Below, piece by piece: positions 18,349-27,492 of a DNA stretch of 64,000 nt (position 1 is its first letter; every line of letters starts with the position of its first letter). The position numbers and the translations under genes were made by a program. Under the pieces are notes generated by a model. It was given only the letters and a program-made list of their open reading frames with translations, was not told the origin of the DNA and did no database searches. Source of the DNA: Niveispirillum cyanobacteriorum (GTDB taxonomy: Bacteria; Pseudomonadota; Alphaproteobacteria; Azospirillales; Azospirillaceae); assembly GCF_002868735.1 (NCBI RefSeq), contig NZ_CP025611.1, positions 676,501 to 740,500 of the forward strand, given 5' to 3'.

Positions 18349-19641
18349 GTGTCGGGTTTGTTTGAAGCACAGGCGCCAAGGCCGCTGGCCGACCGGCTGC
18401 GGCCGCAAAGCCTGGATCAGATGGTGGGGCAGGATCATCTGTTGCGCCCCGATGGCCCCATTGGTCGCATGATCCGTGCCCGGCGGCTGGTCTCCATGAT
18501 CTTGTGGGGCCCACCCGGATGTGGCAAGACCACGCTGGCCCGGCTGCTGGCCCAGACCACGGACCTGCATTTCGAACCGCTGTCAGCGATTTTCAGCGGC
18601 GTGGCCGATCTGCGCAAAGTGTTCGAGGCGGCGAAATCCCGGCGGCAAGCGGGCCAGGGCACCCTGCTGTTCATCGACGAAATCCACCGCTTCAACCGGT
18701 CACAGCAGGATGGGTTCCTGCCCTATGTGGAGGATGGGACTGTCACGCTGGTGGGCGCCACGACGGAGAATCCCAGTTTCGAACTGAACGCCGCCCTGCT
18801 GTCACGCGCTCAGGTGTTTGTTCTGAACCGTCTGGACGATGCCGCCCTGGAAAAGCTGTTGCAGCGGGCAGAGGCGGAGGAGGGGCGGCCGCTGCCGCTG
18901 GACGAGGATGCCAGGGCGTCGGTGAAGGCGCTGGCCGATGGTGACGGGCGGTACTGCCTGAACCTGTGTGAGGAACTGTTCGCCCTGCCGGCGGACAAGA
19001 TCCTGGACACCAATGCCCTGGCTGCGGCGGTGCAGCGGCGCATGCCCCTTTATGACAAGGCGCAGGAGGGGCATTACAACCTGATCTCCGCCCTGCATAA
19101 ATCTCTGCGCGGATCGGACACGGATGCGGCGCTTTACTGGTATGCCCGCATGCTGGCCGGGGGTGAGGACCCGCGCTATATCGCGCGGCGCCTGACAAGG
19201 TTCGCGGTTGAGGATATCGGCATGGCCGACCCGGCGGCCCTGACCCAGGCGACGGCGGCGTGGGAAGCCTATGAACGGCTGGGCAGTCCTGAAGGCGAGT
19301 TGGCCATCGCTCAGCTTGTCATCTATCTGGGCACGGCGCCCAAATCGAATGCCGCCTACACCGCCTATAAGGATGCCGTGCGGGCCGCCAAGGAAACGGG
19401 CAGCCTGTCGCCGCCCAAGCACATCCTGAACGCACCGACCAAACTGATGAAGCAATTGGGCTATGGTCATGGCTACAATTACGACCATGACACGGCGGAA
19501 GGGTTCAGCGGCCAGAACTATTTCCCAGACGAGATGGGACGGCGAGAGTTCTATCGACCCGTGGAACGCGGGTTCGAGCGGGAGATCAAGAAGCGTCAGG
19601 ATTACTGGGCCAGGCTCAGGGCAGAGAAGGGTGGAGGGTGA
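18349..19641 (+). CDS. rarA: Replication-associated recombination protein A (AAA+ ATPase)
   Basis: RarA/MgsA/WRNIP1 ATPases act at stalled replication forks. The 430-residue protein shows Walker A GPPGCGKT (54-61), Walker B LLFIDE (106-111), a sensor region TTENPSFELNAALLSR and the C-terminal tetramerisation region including LNAPTKLMK. The start is GTG 18349 with TCAGGGA upstream. Length is normal. The spacing to the TPR gene (78 bases) suggests a separate unit. Confidence 0.95.
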   Translation: MSGLFEAQAPRPLADRLRPQSLDQMVGQDHLLRPDGPIGRMIRARRLVSMILWGPPGCGKTTLARLLAQTTDLHFEPLSAIFSGVADLRKVFEAAKSRRQAGQGTLLFIDEIHRFNRSQQDGFLPYVEDGTVTLVGATTENPSFELNAALLSRAQVFVLNRLDDAALEKLLQRAEAEEGRPLPLDEDARASVKALADGDGRYCLNLCEELFALPADKILDTNALAAAVQRRMPLYDKAQEGHYNLISALHKSLRGSDTDAALYWYARMLAGGEDPRYIARRLTRFAVEDIGMADPAALTQATAAWEAYERLGSPEGELAIAQLVIYLGTAPKSNAAYTAYKDAVRAAKETGSLSPPKHILNAPTKLMKQLGYGHGYNYDHDTAEGFSGQNYFPDEMGRREFYRPVERGFEREIKKRQDYWARLRAEKGGG

Positions 19642-19666
19642 TGTTGTTTAGGAGTTTGCCAGTCGC

Positions 19667-20386
19667 ATGAAAATCCACCGTCGCACCTTCCTTGCGTCCG
19701 CCGCTGCCCTGTCCGCCGTTGGTCCAGCCGTTGCCGCATCTTTGGGTCTGTCCCTGGGCGAGTTGCTCCATGCTGACGATTTCCGGGATGGGCTGGGCCA
19801 ATGGCTGTTGCAGGCCCATCGGCCGGGCCGGGTGACGGCGGCCGATGGTGTGCTTGAAATTGATGTTCCCGCCGGAACCAGCCTTTGGTTCAAGCCGCGC
19901 CTATCAGGCCCTATCGCCATCCGGTATGAGGCGTTGATGGTGGCGGAAGGGGGGACGAATGACCGGTTGTCGGACCTGAACGCCTTCTGGATGGCCAATG
20001 ATCCCGCAGCACCGGGCGGTGACGCGCTGGCAAAGGTGCGGACGGGCAGGTTCGAGGATTATGACGATCTGGTCCTCTATTATGTCGGTCAGGGCGGCAA
20101 CTCCAACAGCACCACGCGCTTTCGTCGTTACACGGGCCGGGCGGGTGATCGGCCCCTGCTGCCGGAGAATGACCGGCGGCTGCCGGCGGATATGCTGGTC
20201 GGCAATGTCTGGCAGACGGTGACGCTGGCCGCGGTCGGGTCGCGCATCCGGTATTGGCGGGATGATCGGCTGTTGTTTGATTTTGAGGACCCGGCCCCGC
20301 TGACCAGCGGCCATTTCGCCCTGCGCACGACGCAAAGCCATCTGCGGGTGCGGAATTTCCGGGTGTATCGGGCAGGTTACATCTGA
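19667..20386 (+). CDS. Tat-exported DUF6250-type protein
   Basis: The 239-residue product begins with a twin-arginine signal (HRRTFLAS then a hydrophobic stretch ending AVAA). The mature domain is beta-rich with NDRLSDLNAFWM, LYYVGQGGNSNSTTRFRRY and a C-terminal FALRTTQSHLRVRNFRVYR, the pattern of DUF6250 jelly-roll domains. Relatives are often found with polysaccharide-degrading proteins, so carbohydrate binding or cleavage is a guess. No such genes are adjacent here. Confidence 0.7.
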   Translation: MKIHRRTFLASAAALSAVGPAVAASLGLSLGELLHADDFRDGLGQWLLQAHRPGRVTAADGVLEIDVPAGTSLWFKPRLSGPIAIRYEALMVAEGGTNDRLSDLNAFWMANDPAAPGGDALAKVRTGRFEDYDDLVLYYVGQGGNSNSTTRFRRYTGRAGDRPLLPENDRRLPADMLVGNVWQTVTLAAVGSRIRYWRDDRLLFDFEDPAPLTSGHFALRTTQSHLRVRNFRVYRAGYI

Positions 20387-20477
20387 TTTGGTCAGGCCAC
20401 GCCTGCGTTAACCGGTACTTGCGCCGAACGGGTTGGCACCCCAATCTTATGCCGCCCGATGCCGGAGAGCCCGCCCC

Positions 20478-21644
20478 TTGAACGCCTTCCTGTCCGACCG
20501 CGTCCGTTCCATCGCCGACTGGTTGCTGCTTGAAGGCAACCAGTTGTTTGACATCGATCTGCTGTTCGCACAGTTGGTCGACCGGATTGCCCTGGCCGGC
20601 ATTCCCATCGGTCGCGTCTCGCTGAATTTGGAGCTTCTCCATCCCGAAGTGGTGGGGGAGGGGCGTGTCTGGCTCTGTGGTCAGGCCACCGGCACGCACC
20701 GGCTGAACCGTGTCGACACGGACATGAGCGAGTATCTGAACTCTCCTGTGCACCGCGTGGATGAAACGGGGGAGCCGTATCGTCTGCGTCTGGCGGTCGA
20801 AGATACCGACATGCCGCTGCTGGCCCGGCTGAAGCGGGAAGGGTTCCAGGATTATTTCATTGCCCCAATCCAGGTGCAGGACAAGCACCGGTCGGCGGCC
20901 ATGTCGTTCGCCGCCAAGCGCACGGAGTTCAGCGATCAGGACATCACCGACCTGACCCATATCGTGGCTGCCGTCTCGCCGATCCTGGAGGCCCGCGTGG
21001 TGCGCAACATCGCGCGCGACCTGTTGGCCACATATCTGGGTGCGGGGGCCGGTGACCGGGTCTATGCGGGGCAAATCTCGCGCGGCGATGCCGACAATAT
21101 CTTTGCCGCCATCCTGTTCGCCGATCTGCGCGGCTTTACCCGCTTCACCGCCGACAATTTGTCCACCACTGTTCTGGAACGGTTGAACCATTGGTTCGAT
21201 CTGGCCGTGGACGCGGTGGAGGCGCATGGTGGTGAGGTGCTGAAATTCATGGGCGATGGCATGCTGGCCATCTTCCCCGCCGATATGATGAACCCGCGGG
21301 AAGCGTGTGGCCATGCCCTGGCCGCCGCCGCCACCCTGCACAATGCCGTCACGGCTTGGAATGAGGCCTGCCCCAATGGGCAGAGCCGCATCGATTACGG
21401 CCTGTCGCTGCATCTGGGCCATGTCGCCTTTGGCAATATCGGCGGCAAGCGCCGGCTGGATTTCACCGTGGTCGGCCCCGCCGTCAATCTGGCCAGCCGG
21501 TTGCTGGAGGTGGCGAAGGTTCTGGACAGCCATTTCGTGGTCTCTACCGCCTTCGCCGGGTGCTCTGGTCGCATGATGCGGTCGGTCGGCGTGCATGAGG
21601 TGCGGGGATTGGATCAGCCGGAAGAGATTTTCGTGCCCTGTTGA
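20478..21644 (+). CDS. Class III adenylate/guanylate cyclase with N-terminal GAF-like domain
   Basis: The C-terminal ~190 residues form a CHD cyclase domain: metal-binding Asp in ILFADLRGFTRF, FMGDGMLAIFP with the second Asp, and DFTVVGPAVNLASRL near the nucleotide site. The N-terminal ~190 residues have no membrane helix and resemble a GAF-type sensor (GFQDYFIAPIQVQDK). The start is read as TTG 20478 because GGAGAG lies 9 bases upstream; an upstream TTG at 20433 has no good site. The product nucleotide (cAMP or cGMP) cannot be fixed by eye. Cytoplasmic. Confidence 0.83.
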   Translation: MNAFLSDRVRSIADWLLLEGNQLFDIDLLFAQLVDRIALAGIPIGRVSLNLELLHPEVVGEGRVWLCGQATGTHRLNRVDTDMSEYLNSPVHRVDETGEPYRLRLAVEDTDMPLLARLKREGFQDYFIAPIQVQDKHRSAAMSFAAKRTEFSDQDITDLTHIVAAVSPILEARVVRNIARDLLATYLGAGAGDRVYAGQISRGDADNIFAAILFADLRGFTRFTADNLSTTVLERLNHWFDLAVDAVEAHGGEVLKFMGDGMLAIFPADMMNPREACGHALAAAATLHNAVTAWNEACPNGQSRIDYGLSLHLGHVAFGNIGGKRRLDFTVVGPAVNLASRLLEVAKVLDSHFVVSTAFAGCSGRMMRSVGVHEVRGLDQPEEIFVPC

Positions 21645-21693
21645 TGGCGCCCATGCTATCGCTGCACGCCCATCACCAGTCTGATCCCGAGCC

Positions 21694-23052
21694 ATGAACG
21701 TCGCCGTCCGCTTCGCGCCCAGCCCGACCGGCCATCTGCATATTGGCAATGTCCGTACCGCCATCATGAACTGGCTGTTCGCGGCCCGGCATGGCGGCAG
21801 CTTCATGTTCCGTCTGGACGATACGGACGAGGAACGCTCCACGCAGGCTTTCGCTGACGCGATTGCGGAGGACCTGACCTGGCTGGGCCTGACCTGGGAC
21901 CGCTTTGCCCGCGAGTCTGACCGCTATGTCCGCTATGCCGAGGCGGCGGACGCGTTGAAGGCCGCAGGCCGCCTTTACCCCTGCTATGAGACGCCGGAGG
22001 AGTTGGGCCTGAAGCGGAAGGCCATGCTGGCCCAGCATCGCCCGCCCATCTATGACCGCTCCGCCCTGCGCCTGTCCGATGCCGACCGTGCGCGGCTGGA
22101 GGGTGAAGGGCGGCGGCCGCATTGGCGGTTCAAGCTGAACCATGCCGACATCACCTGGGACGATCTGGTGCAGGGGCATAAGCATTTCCGGGGTGCCGAC
22201 CTGTCTGACCCCGTTCTGATCCGCGAGGATGGGCGCCCGCTCTACACCCTGACCTCGGTTGTGGATGATCTGGATTTCGCCATCACCCATATCGTGCGCG
22301 GTGAGGACCATGTCACCAACACGGCGGTGCAGGTGCAGTTGTTCGAGGCCGTGATCGGCGTTGAAGGCGAGGGTGCTGTCCCGACCTTCGCCCACCTGCC
22401 CTTGGTGGCCGGGTCAGAGGGAGAGGGGCTGTCCAAGCGCCTGGGTTCCCTGTCCGTGCGGTCGTTGCGCACCGAGGAAGGGGTGGAGCCGCTGGCCCTG
22501 ACCGCGTACCTCGCACGGCTGGGCACGTCCGACGCCATCGCTGCCGCCGGCAGCTTGGCTGAACTCGCCGAAGGGTTCGATTTTGCCAAGTTCGGGCGCG
22601 GCACGCCGAAGTTTGATGCCGATGAGCTGATGCGGCTCAACGCCCAGGTGCTGCACGCCGCCTCCTTCGCCGCTGTCGCCGACCGTCTGGTGGCGCTGGG
22701 CATGGATGGGGTGGATGAGGCATTCTGGCTGGCCGTGCGGCCCAACCTGTCGCGCCTGTCGGACGCGAAAGAATGGTGGGCCGTGACCAAGCAGGCGGTC
22801 ACACCGCTGGTCGATGATGCTGGCTTCCTGTCCAAGGCGGCCGAGTTGCTGCCCGATGGTGTTTGGGACGATACGACCTGGGGTGTCTGGACCAAGGCCG
22901 TGTCAGCGGCCACGGGAGCCAAGGGCAAGGGCCTGTTCCTGCCGCTGCGCCGCGCGCTGACCGCCCATGATCATGGGCCGGAGCTGAAGACGCTGCTGCC
23001 GCTGATCGGGCGGGAGCGGGCGCTGGCGCGGCTGTCGGGCTGTACGGCCTGA
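21694..23052 (+). CDS. gltX: Glutamyl-tRNA synthetase (GltX-type)
   Basis: The 452-residue enzyme charges tRNA-Glu (and in many alphaproteobacteria tRNA-Gln). The class I motifs are [11 protein letters not shown] (HIGH, residues 11-21) and GLSKRLG (KMSKS equivalent, near 246). It also has [11 protein letters not shown] and [18 protein letters not shown], diagnostic of GluRS. Alphaproteobacteria commonly have two GltX copies, so a second may exist elsewhere. It is followed 54 bases later by cysS. Confidence 0.93.
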   Translation: MNVAVRFAPSPTGHLHIGNVRTAIMNWLFAARHGGSFMFRLDDTDEERSTQAFADAIAEDLTWLGLTWDRFARESDRYVRYAEAADALKAAGRLYPCYETPEELGLKRKAMLAQHRPPIYDRSALRLSDADRARLEGEGRRPHWRFKLNHADITWDDLVQGHKHFRGADLSDPVLIREDGRPLYTLTSVVDDLDFAITHIVRGEDHVTNTAVQVQLFEAVIGVEGEGAVPTFAHLPLVAGSEGEGLSKRLGSLSVRSLRTEEGVEPLALTAYLARLGTSDAIAAAGSLAELAEGFDFAKFGRGTPKFDADELMRLNAQVLHAASFAAVADRLVALGMDGVDEAFWLAVRPNLSRLSDAKEWWAVTKQAVTPLVDDAGFLSKAAELLPDGVWDDTTWGVWTKAVSAATGAKGKGLFLPLRRALTAHDHGPELKTLLPLIGRERALARLSGCTA

Positions 23053-23106
23053 CCCGCCGCCGCTATCTCTATTGATGATCTTTCTGCTGACGGAAAGCCT
23101 GCTCCC

Positions 23107-24480
23107 ATGACCCTGTCGCTCTACAACACGCTGCTGCGGACCAAGGAAGCGTTCGCGCCCATCGACCCGGCTCATGTGAAGCTCTATGTCTGCGGTCCGA
23201 CTGTTTATGATTATGCCCATATCGGCAATGCCCGGACCTTCAGCGCTTTTGACCTATTGGCCCGGCTGCTGAAGCATCTGTATCCACAGGTCACCTACGC
23301 CCGGAACATAACGGACGTGGATGACAAGATCATTGAGCGGTCGAACCAGTCGGGTGAACCGATTGATAGTGTGACGGCGCGGACCACGGCGCAGTTCCAT
23401 GCCGATATGGATGATCTGGGCCTGCTGCGCCCCGATATCGAACCGCGCGCCACGCGGCATATCGGCGATATGATCGCGATGATCGAGGCGTTGATCGCCA
23501 AGGGCTTTGCCTATGCCGCCGAAGGTCATGCCCTGTTCAACGTGCCTGCCATGTCGGATTACGGCCAGCTGTCGCGCCGCAGCCAGGATGAATTGATCGC
23601 CGGCGCGCGGGTGGAGGTTGCGCCTTACAAGAAGTCGCCCGCCGATTTCGTGCTGTGGAAGCCGGCCAAGGATGGCGAACCCGGTTGGGACAGCCCCTGG
23701 GGCAAGGGGCGCCCCGGCTGGCATATCGAATGCTCTGCCATGACGGCGGCGCATTTCGGCGAAGTGTTCGATATCCATGGCGGCGGGCTGGACCTGATTT
23801 TCCCGCACCATGAGAATGAGATCGCGCAAAGCCGTTGCGCCCATGGCACCGCCGTGATGGCCAATGTCTGGCTGCATTCCGGCTTCCTGACCATTGCCGG
23901 TGACAAGATGTCCAAGTCCTTGGGCAACTTCTACACGGTGCGCGAGCTGCTGGATGAATTTCCGGGAGAGGCGCTGCGTCTGGCGATCCTGTCGGCCCAT
24001 TACCGCCAGCCGCTGGATTTCACCAAGGAGAAGGTGGCCCAGGCGCGCCAGACTCTGGACCGCTGGTATGGCGTGCTGCGCGCGGCGGGAGACGTGCCGG
24101 CGGGTAACATCCCGGCGGAATTCATGTCCGCCCTTATGGACGATCTGAACACGCCGCTGGCCATTTCCGTCCTGCATGAACTGGCCAATGCCTATCACAA
24201 GGCGGGTGACGATGCGGGGCGTATGGCCTCTGCATCCGCACTGAAGGCTGCCACCAACCTGCTGGGCTTCCTGACGCAAGCCCCCGAAGCCTGGTTCAAG
24301 TGGCAGCCGGCCGGCGCGTCCGGCCTGGATGACGCCGCCATCGAACAGGCCATCGCCGACCGTCTGGCCGCCCGCAAGGCCAAGAACTTTGCCGAGGCCG
24401 ACCGCATCCGCAACGATCTGGCCGCCCAGGGCGTTATCCTGGAGGACGGGCCGAAGGGGACGACCTGGAAGCGGGGGTAA
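23107..24480 (+). CDS. cysS: Cysteinyl-tRNA synthetase
   Basis: The 457-residue class I synthetase has zinc ligand Cys29 followed by the HIGH-type motif (YVCGPTVYDYAHIGNAR), WHIECSAM with the second zinc cysteine, FPHHENEIAQS, and KMSKSLGN near residue 268. Length is typical. It lies in the same direction as gltX and converges with a small acidic gene, with an inverted repeat between. Confidence 0.96.
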   Translation: MTLSLYNTLLRTKEAFAPIDPAHVKLYVCGPTVYDYAHIGNARTFSAFDLLARLLKHLYPQVTYARNITDVDDKIIERSNQSGEPIDSVTARTTAQFHADMDDLGLLRPDIEPRATRHIGDMIAMIEALIAKGFAYAAEGHALFNVPAMSDYGQLSRRSQDELIAGARVEVAPYKKSPADFVLWKPAKDGEPGWDSPWGKGRPGWHIECSAMTAAHFGEVFDIHGGGLDLIFPHHENEIAQSRCAHGTAVMANVWLHSGFLTIAGDKMSKSLGNFYTVRELLDEFPGEALRLAILSAHYRQPLDFTKEKVAQARQTLDRWYGVLRAAGDVPAGNIPAEFMSALMDDLNTPLAISVLHELANAYHKAGDDAGRMASASALKAATNLLGFLTQAPEAWFKWQPAGASGLDDAAIEQAIADRLAARKAKNFAEADRIRNDLAAQGVILEDGPKGTTWKRG

Positions 24481-24490
24481 GTTTGTCGGG

Positions 24491-24539
24491 TGTAGGTGGT
24501 GTGGCTGCATCGACACGATATCGCGCCCCACCACCTGCA
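24491..24539. terminator. Long inverted repeat between convergent cysS and small acidic gene
   Basis: Bases 24491-24504 (TGTAGGTGGTGTGG) are complementary to 24526-24539 with two mismatches, both G-U tolerable in one orientation. The position between converging stops suggests a bidirectional terminator. U-runs are poor. Confidence 0.5.
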
Positions 24540-24543
24540 TCTG

Positions 24544-24729
24544 TTAAGCCCGTTCCACCTCTTCCAGCGCCCAGTCAAAGGCTGCCGCTTCTTCCTCATC
24601 GCCCGGCAGGGTCACATCCTCGTCCAGCGTCTCCAGCGTTATGCGAAAGCGCTGACCCGGCACGATGCCAAGCCGTTGGAAAATTTCCGGTAATTGTTCG
24701 GGCGTAACGTCGTTCAGAACCTGCCGCAT
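24544..24729 (-). CDS. Small acidic protein of unknown function
   Basis: A 61-residue product (MRQVLNDVTPEQL start, acidic EDVTLPGDEEEAAAF segment near the end). The gene is supported by a good GGAGG eight bases before ATG 24729 and by its position between convergent/divergent genes with no overlap. A short PGQRFRITLE strand is visible but no family is recognised. Confidence 0.6.
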   Translation of the reverse strand: MRQVLNDVTPEQLPEIFQRLGIVPGQRFRITLETLDEDVTLPGDEEEAAAFDWALEEVERA

Positions 24730-24828
24730 GTCCGGGGCCTCCGCGTGACGATGTTTTCAGGGTAGCCATTCCGGGCCGTTCCAGCAATGATGCTGCGCGA
24801 ACCCAATGGCCCGAGCGCATCAGAGACC

Positions 24829-25677
24829 ATGACCCGTTTCCAAGGCACCCAGGATTACGTCGCCACCGATGACCTTCGCGTCGCCGTGAATGCCGCCATC
24901 ACGTTGCAGCGTCCGCTGCTGGTGAAGGGCGAACCCGGTACCGGCAAGACGGTGCTGGCGCAGGAAGTGGCAAAGGCGCTGGGCCGGCCATTGCTGTCCT
25001 GGCATGTCAAATCGACGACCAAGGCGCAGCAGGGCCTTTACGAATATGACGCGGTGAGCCGGTTGCGCGACAGCCAACTGGGCGATCCGCGCGTCAAGGA
25101 CATCAAGAATTATATCCGCAAAGGCCCGCTCTGGAACGCGTTTGAGGCGGAGGAGCCGCCGGTCCTGCTGATTGACGAGATCGACAAGGCCGATATCGAG
25201 TTCCCGAACGACCTGTTGCAGGAACTCGACCGTATGGAGTTCTTCGTCTACGAGACGGGGGAGACCATCAAGGCGGCCAAGCGGCCCGTGGTCATCATCA
25301 CGTCCAACAATGAGAAGGAGCTACCCGATGCCTTTCTGCGCCGCTGCTTCTTCCACTATATCCGCTTCCCCGATGCCGACACGATGGCCCGCATTGTGGA
25401 GGTGCATTTTCCTGACCTGAAGGCCGAGTTGCTGCGCGATGCGCTGACCCTGTTCTATGAAGTGCGCGACGTGCCGGGTCTGAAGAAGAAGCCCAGCACG
25501 TCGGAACTGCTGGACTGGATCCGCCTGTTGCTGGTGGAGGATGTGTCGGCGGAAACGCTGCGTCAGCGCGACCCAAAGAAACTGATCCCGCCGCTGCATG
25601 GCGCGCTGTTGAAGAACGAACAGGATGTCCACCTGTTCGAACGTCTGGCCTTCCTGGCGCGACGGAACAACGGCTGA
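24829..25677 (+). CDS. MoxR-type AAA+ ATPase
   Basis: The 282-residue protein has Walker A GEPGTGKT, Walker B PPVLLIDEIDKAD, a sensor TSNNEKELPDAFLRRC and the MoxR lid region. MoxR ATPases are chaperones that usually work with a von Willebrand factor A protein encoded next door. None is seen here, because the next gene is fliP on the other strand. The start is chosen at MTRFQGT; an in-frame ATG at 24787 would add 14 residues and neither start has a clear ribosome binding site. Confidence 0.86.
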   Translation: MTRFQGTQDYVATDDLRVAVNAAITLQRPLLVKGEPGTGKTVLAQEVAKALGRPLLSWHVKSTTKAQQGLYEYDAVSRLRDSQLGDPRVKDIKNYIRKGPLWNAFEAEEPPVLLIDEIDKADIEFPNDLLQELDRMEFFVYETGETIKAAKRPVVIITSNNEKELPDAFLRRCFFHYIRFPDADTMARIVEVHFPDLKAELLRDALTLFYEVRDVPGLKKKPSTSELLDWIRLLLVEDVSAETLRQRDPKKLIPPLHGALLKNEQDVHLFERLAFLARRNNG

Positions 25678-25697
25678 GGCTCTGGCGTTCGGGGAGG

Positions 25698-26456
25698 CTA
25701 TATCTCCCCGAAACTCTGCACCAGCGATCCGACGATCAAGTACCAGCCATCAATTAGCACAAAGAAGATGAGTTTGAACGGCAGTGAGATCATCGCTGGT
25801 GGCAGCATCATCATGCCCATCGCCATCAGCACCGATGACACCACCATATCGATCACCAGGAACGGCACGAAGACCAAAAACCCGATCTCAAAGCTGCGCT
25901 TCAGTTCCGACAGCATGAAGGCGGGGATCAGGACATGGATCGGCACATCTTCGGGCTTGGCCACAGGTGCCGTCTTCGACATGTCCATGAACAGTTGCAC
26001 GTCACGTTCGCGCACATGCCGCGTCATGAAGGCGTGAAAAGGCTCCACCGCCCGCTTGAAGGCCGTGATCTCGTCAATCTCTTCATTGATCAGCGGACGC
26101 AGGCCGCGTTCGTAGGAGGCCTGGAGGGTGGGCGCCATGATGAAGAAGGTCAGGAACATGGCCAGACTGACCAGCACCTGATTGGGTGGCACCTGCATGG
26201 TGCCAAGGGCCGACCGCAGGAAGCTGAGCACGATGGTGATGCGGACAAAGCAGGTCATCATGATCAGGATGCTGGGCGCCAGGGACAGCACCGTCAGGAG
26301 CATCACGAACTGGATGATACGGCCGGTGCCGCTGGCGCCCTGATCGCCTAAGTCCAGCGACAGGCTTTGCGCCGCCGCCGGCCCTGCCGACAGCAGCATT
26401 AGGCCCAGCAGCGGCAGCGTCAGGCGGCGGCAAAGCAACAGCATAGGCGCCATCAT
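25698..26456 (-). CDS. fliP: Flagellar export apparatus protein FliP
   Basis: FliP forms the core of the flagellar type III export gate with FliQ and FliR. The 252-residue protein has a cleavable-type signal (LLLCRRLTLPLLGLMLL), then the conserved VMLLTVLSLAPSILIMMTCF, a periplasmic loop with PFHAFMTRHVRERD, and two C-terminal helices (GFLVFVPFLVIDMVVSSVLM and LPFKLIFFVLIDGWYLI). It overlaps fliO by 4 bases and ends the leftward operon. Confidence 0.96.
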   Translation of the reverse strand: MMAPMLLLCRRLTLPLLGLMLLSAGPAAAQSLSLDLGDQGASGTGRIIQFVMLLTVLSLAPSILIMMTCFVRITIVLSFLRSALGTMQVPPNQVLVSLAMFLTFFIMAPTLQASYERGLRPLINEEIDEITAFKRAVEPFHAFMTRHVRERDVQLFMDMSKTAPVAKPEDVPIHVLIPAFMLSELKRSFEIGFLVFVPFLVIDMVVSSVLMAMGMMMLPPAMISLPFKLIFFVLIDGWYLIVGSLVQSFGEI

Positions 26457-26773
26457 GGTGCGGACCCCGCCTGTTCCTGGCGGTCCAGCGCCGCCTTGAA
26501 ATCCCCTGGCGGCATGATCCCCGTCTCCACCACCCGGTCCTCCCCAATGCCCAGCAGCAGCAGATGTTCCACCCCATCGCGCCGCACCAACACCAGCCGG
26601 CGGCGCGCATCCAGGGCCATCACCTCCACCACGCTCAGCCTTTTATCACCTTTCCGGCGTACGGCCAGCCCGGCGGCGGGCCCATAACGGCGCAGCAGAA
26701 CCGCGAAAACCGCGATCAGTGCCAGAACGGCACCCAGCGCCAGGATCAGCCGCAGGTAATTGGCCGCGTCCAT
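26453..26773 (-). CDS. fliO: Flagellar biosynthesis protein FliO
   Basis: A 106-residue protein with one N-terminal membrane helix (LILALGAVLALIAVFAVLL), then a small basic domain LSVVEVMALDARRRLVLVRR typical of FliO, which assists FliP assembly. It is placed directly before fliP with a 4-base overlap. The start codon directly abuts the stop of the gene upstream. Confidence 0.88.
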   Translation of the reverse strand: MDAANYLRLILALGAVLALIAVFAVLLRRYGPAAGLAVRRKGDKRLSVVEVMALDARRRLVLVRRDGVEHLLLLGIGEDRVVETGIMPPGDFKAALDRQEQAGSAP

Positions 26774-27121
26774 TCACATATCCTTGCCGGTACGATAGGC
26801 CTGGGCGGCGCGCATGCGGGTGGCGTGCGTCTCGCGTCCCCCCAACTTGTCACCATGCACGCGCTCCAGCGTGCCGGCCACTTGGTCCAGTGCAGCCATC
26901 ACCTGTTCCAGTTTCGGCAGCAGGGATCGGGCCTGCGGCGGCGGCAGGGCCAGGATGGTGTCCAGGATGGGTTTCACCTCCCGCTCCAGACCATAGAGAT
27001 CAACCATCTCCCCCTCCGACAGAGTTTTGTCACCCTGGGTCAGTAGAGACAGCAGACTGTCCAGCGTATGTCCGATATCGTCCGGAGCGGGCAGGGTGGG
27101 GATGGTGGGATTATCGGTCAT
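26774..27121 (-). CDS. Unknown 115-residue protein between fhlB and fliO
   Basis: It is a soluble, mostly helical protein (SLLSLLTQGDKTLSEGEMVDLY, then SLLPKLEQVMAALDQVAG) without a recognised domain. It overlaps fhlB upstream by 4 bases and abuts fliO downstream, so it is translated with the export genes. Size and helix content would suit a FliT/FlgN-like chaperone or a regulatory partner, but nothing in the sequence proves this. Confidence 0.65.
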   Translation of the reverse strand: MTDNPTIPTLPAPDDIGHTLDSLLSLLTQGDKTLSEGEMVDLYGLEREVKPILDTILALPPPQARSLLPKLEQVMAALDQVAGTLERVHGDKLGGRETHATRMRAAQAYRTGKDM

Positions 27122-27492
27122 GGCGTTGTCGGCCGATCCAGGGGCTTCAGGTCAAGTTCGCCCGCGCGTTCGTTCAACGTGCCATTGGCGCGGTACACAT
27201 GGGCAAGGATTTCCGCCACAGCGGCGATGGCTTCAATAGGAATTTCGCTTTCCACATCGACCGCGGCAAGAATTTCCGCAAGGTCGGCATCTGTGCGTAC
27301 CTTTACCCCGTGGGCAAAGGCCAGTTCCAAGATCTGTTCGGCCACCGCGCCGTGCCCACTGGCCACGATGCGCGGCAGACTGGGATCGCCCCGTTCGTGC
27401 CGCAGGGCCACGGCCACCTGTCGGCGGGCGGGGGTGGGCGGGGGGCTTTCAGGCGGTGGAAGCAACGGCATGGCCCTTGTCGGATGTGCCAT
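27118..27492 (-). CDS. FhlB: FlhB C-terminal-domain-like protein
   Basis: The 124-residue protein resembles the cytoplasmic FlhB-C domain alone: RQVAVALRHERGDPSLPRIVASG, GVKVRTDADLAEIL and VESEIPIEAIAAVAEILAHVYR. The autocleavage NPTH motif is absent. In other bacteria such FhlB/FlhX proteins can substitute for or interfere with the FlhB switch domain in export-substrate specificity. The full-length flhB is 2.6 kb away in the divergent operon. Confidence 0.85.
   Translation of the reverse strand: MAHPTRAMPLLPPPESPPPTPARRQVAVALRHERGDPSLPRIVASGHGAVAEQILELAFAHGVKVRTDADLAEILAAVDVESEIPIEAIAAVAEILAHVYRANGTLNERAGELDLKPLDRPTTP

Noticed and set aside
19911-21842. 643-residue leftward open frame opposite DUF6250, cyclase and gltX
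   Set aside because: It runs antisense to three genes with clear domains, has no recognisable motif and is typical of a GC-rich shadow frame.
23254-24540. 428-residue leftward frame opposite cysS
   Set aside because: Fully antisense to an unambiguous synthetase; no domain seen.
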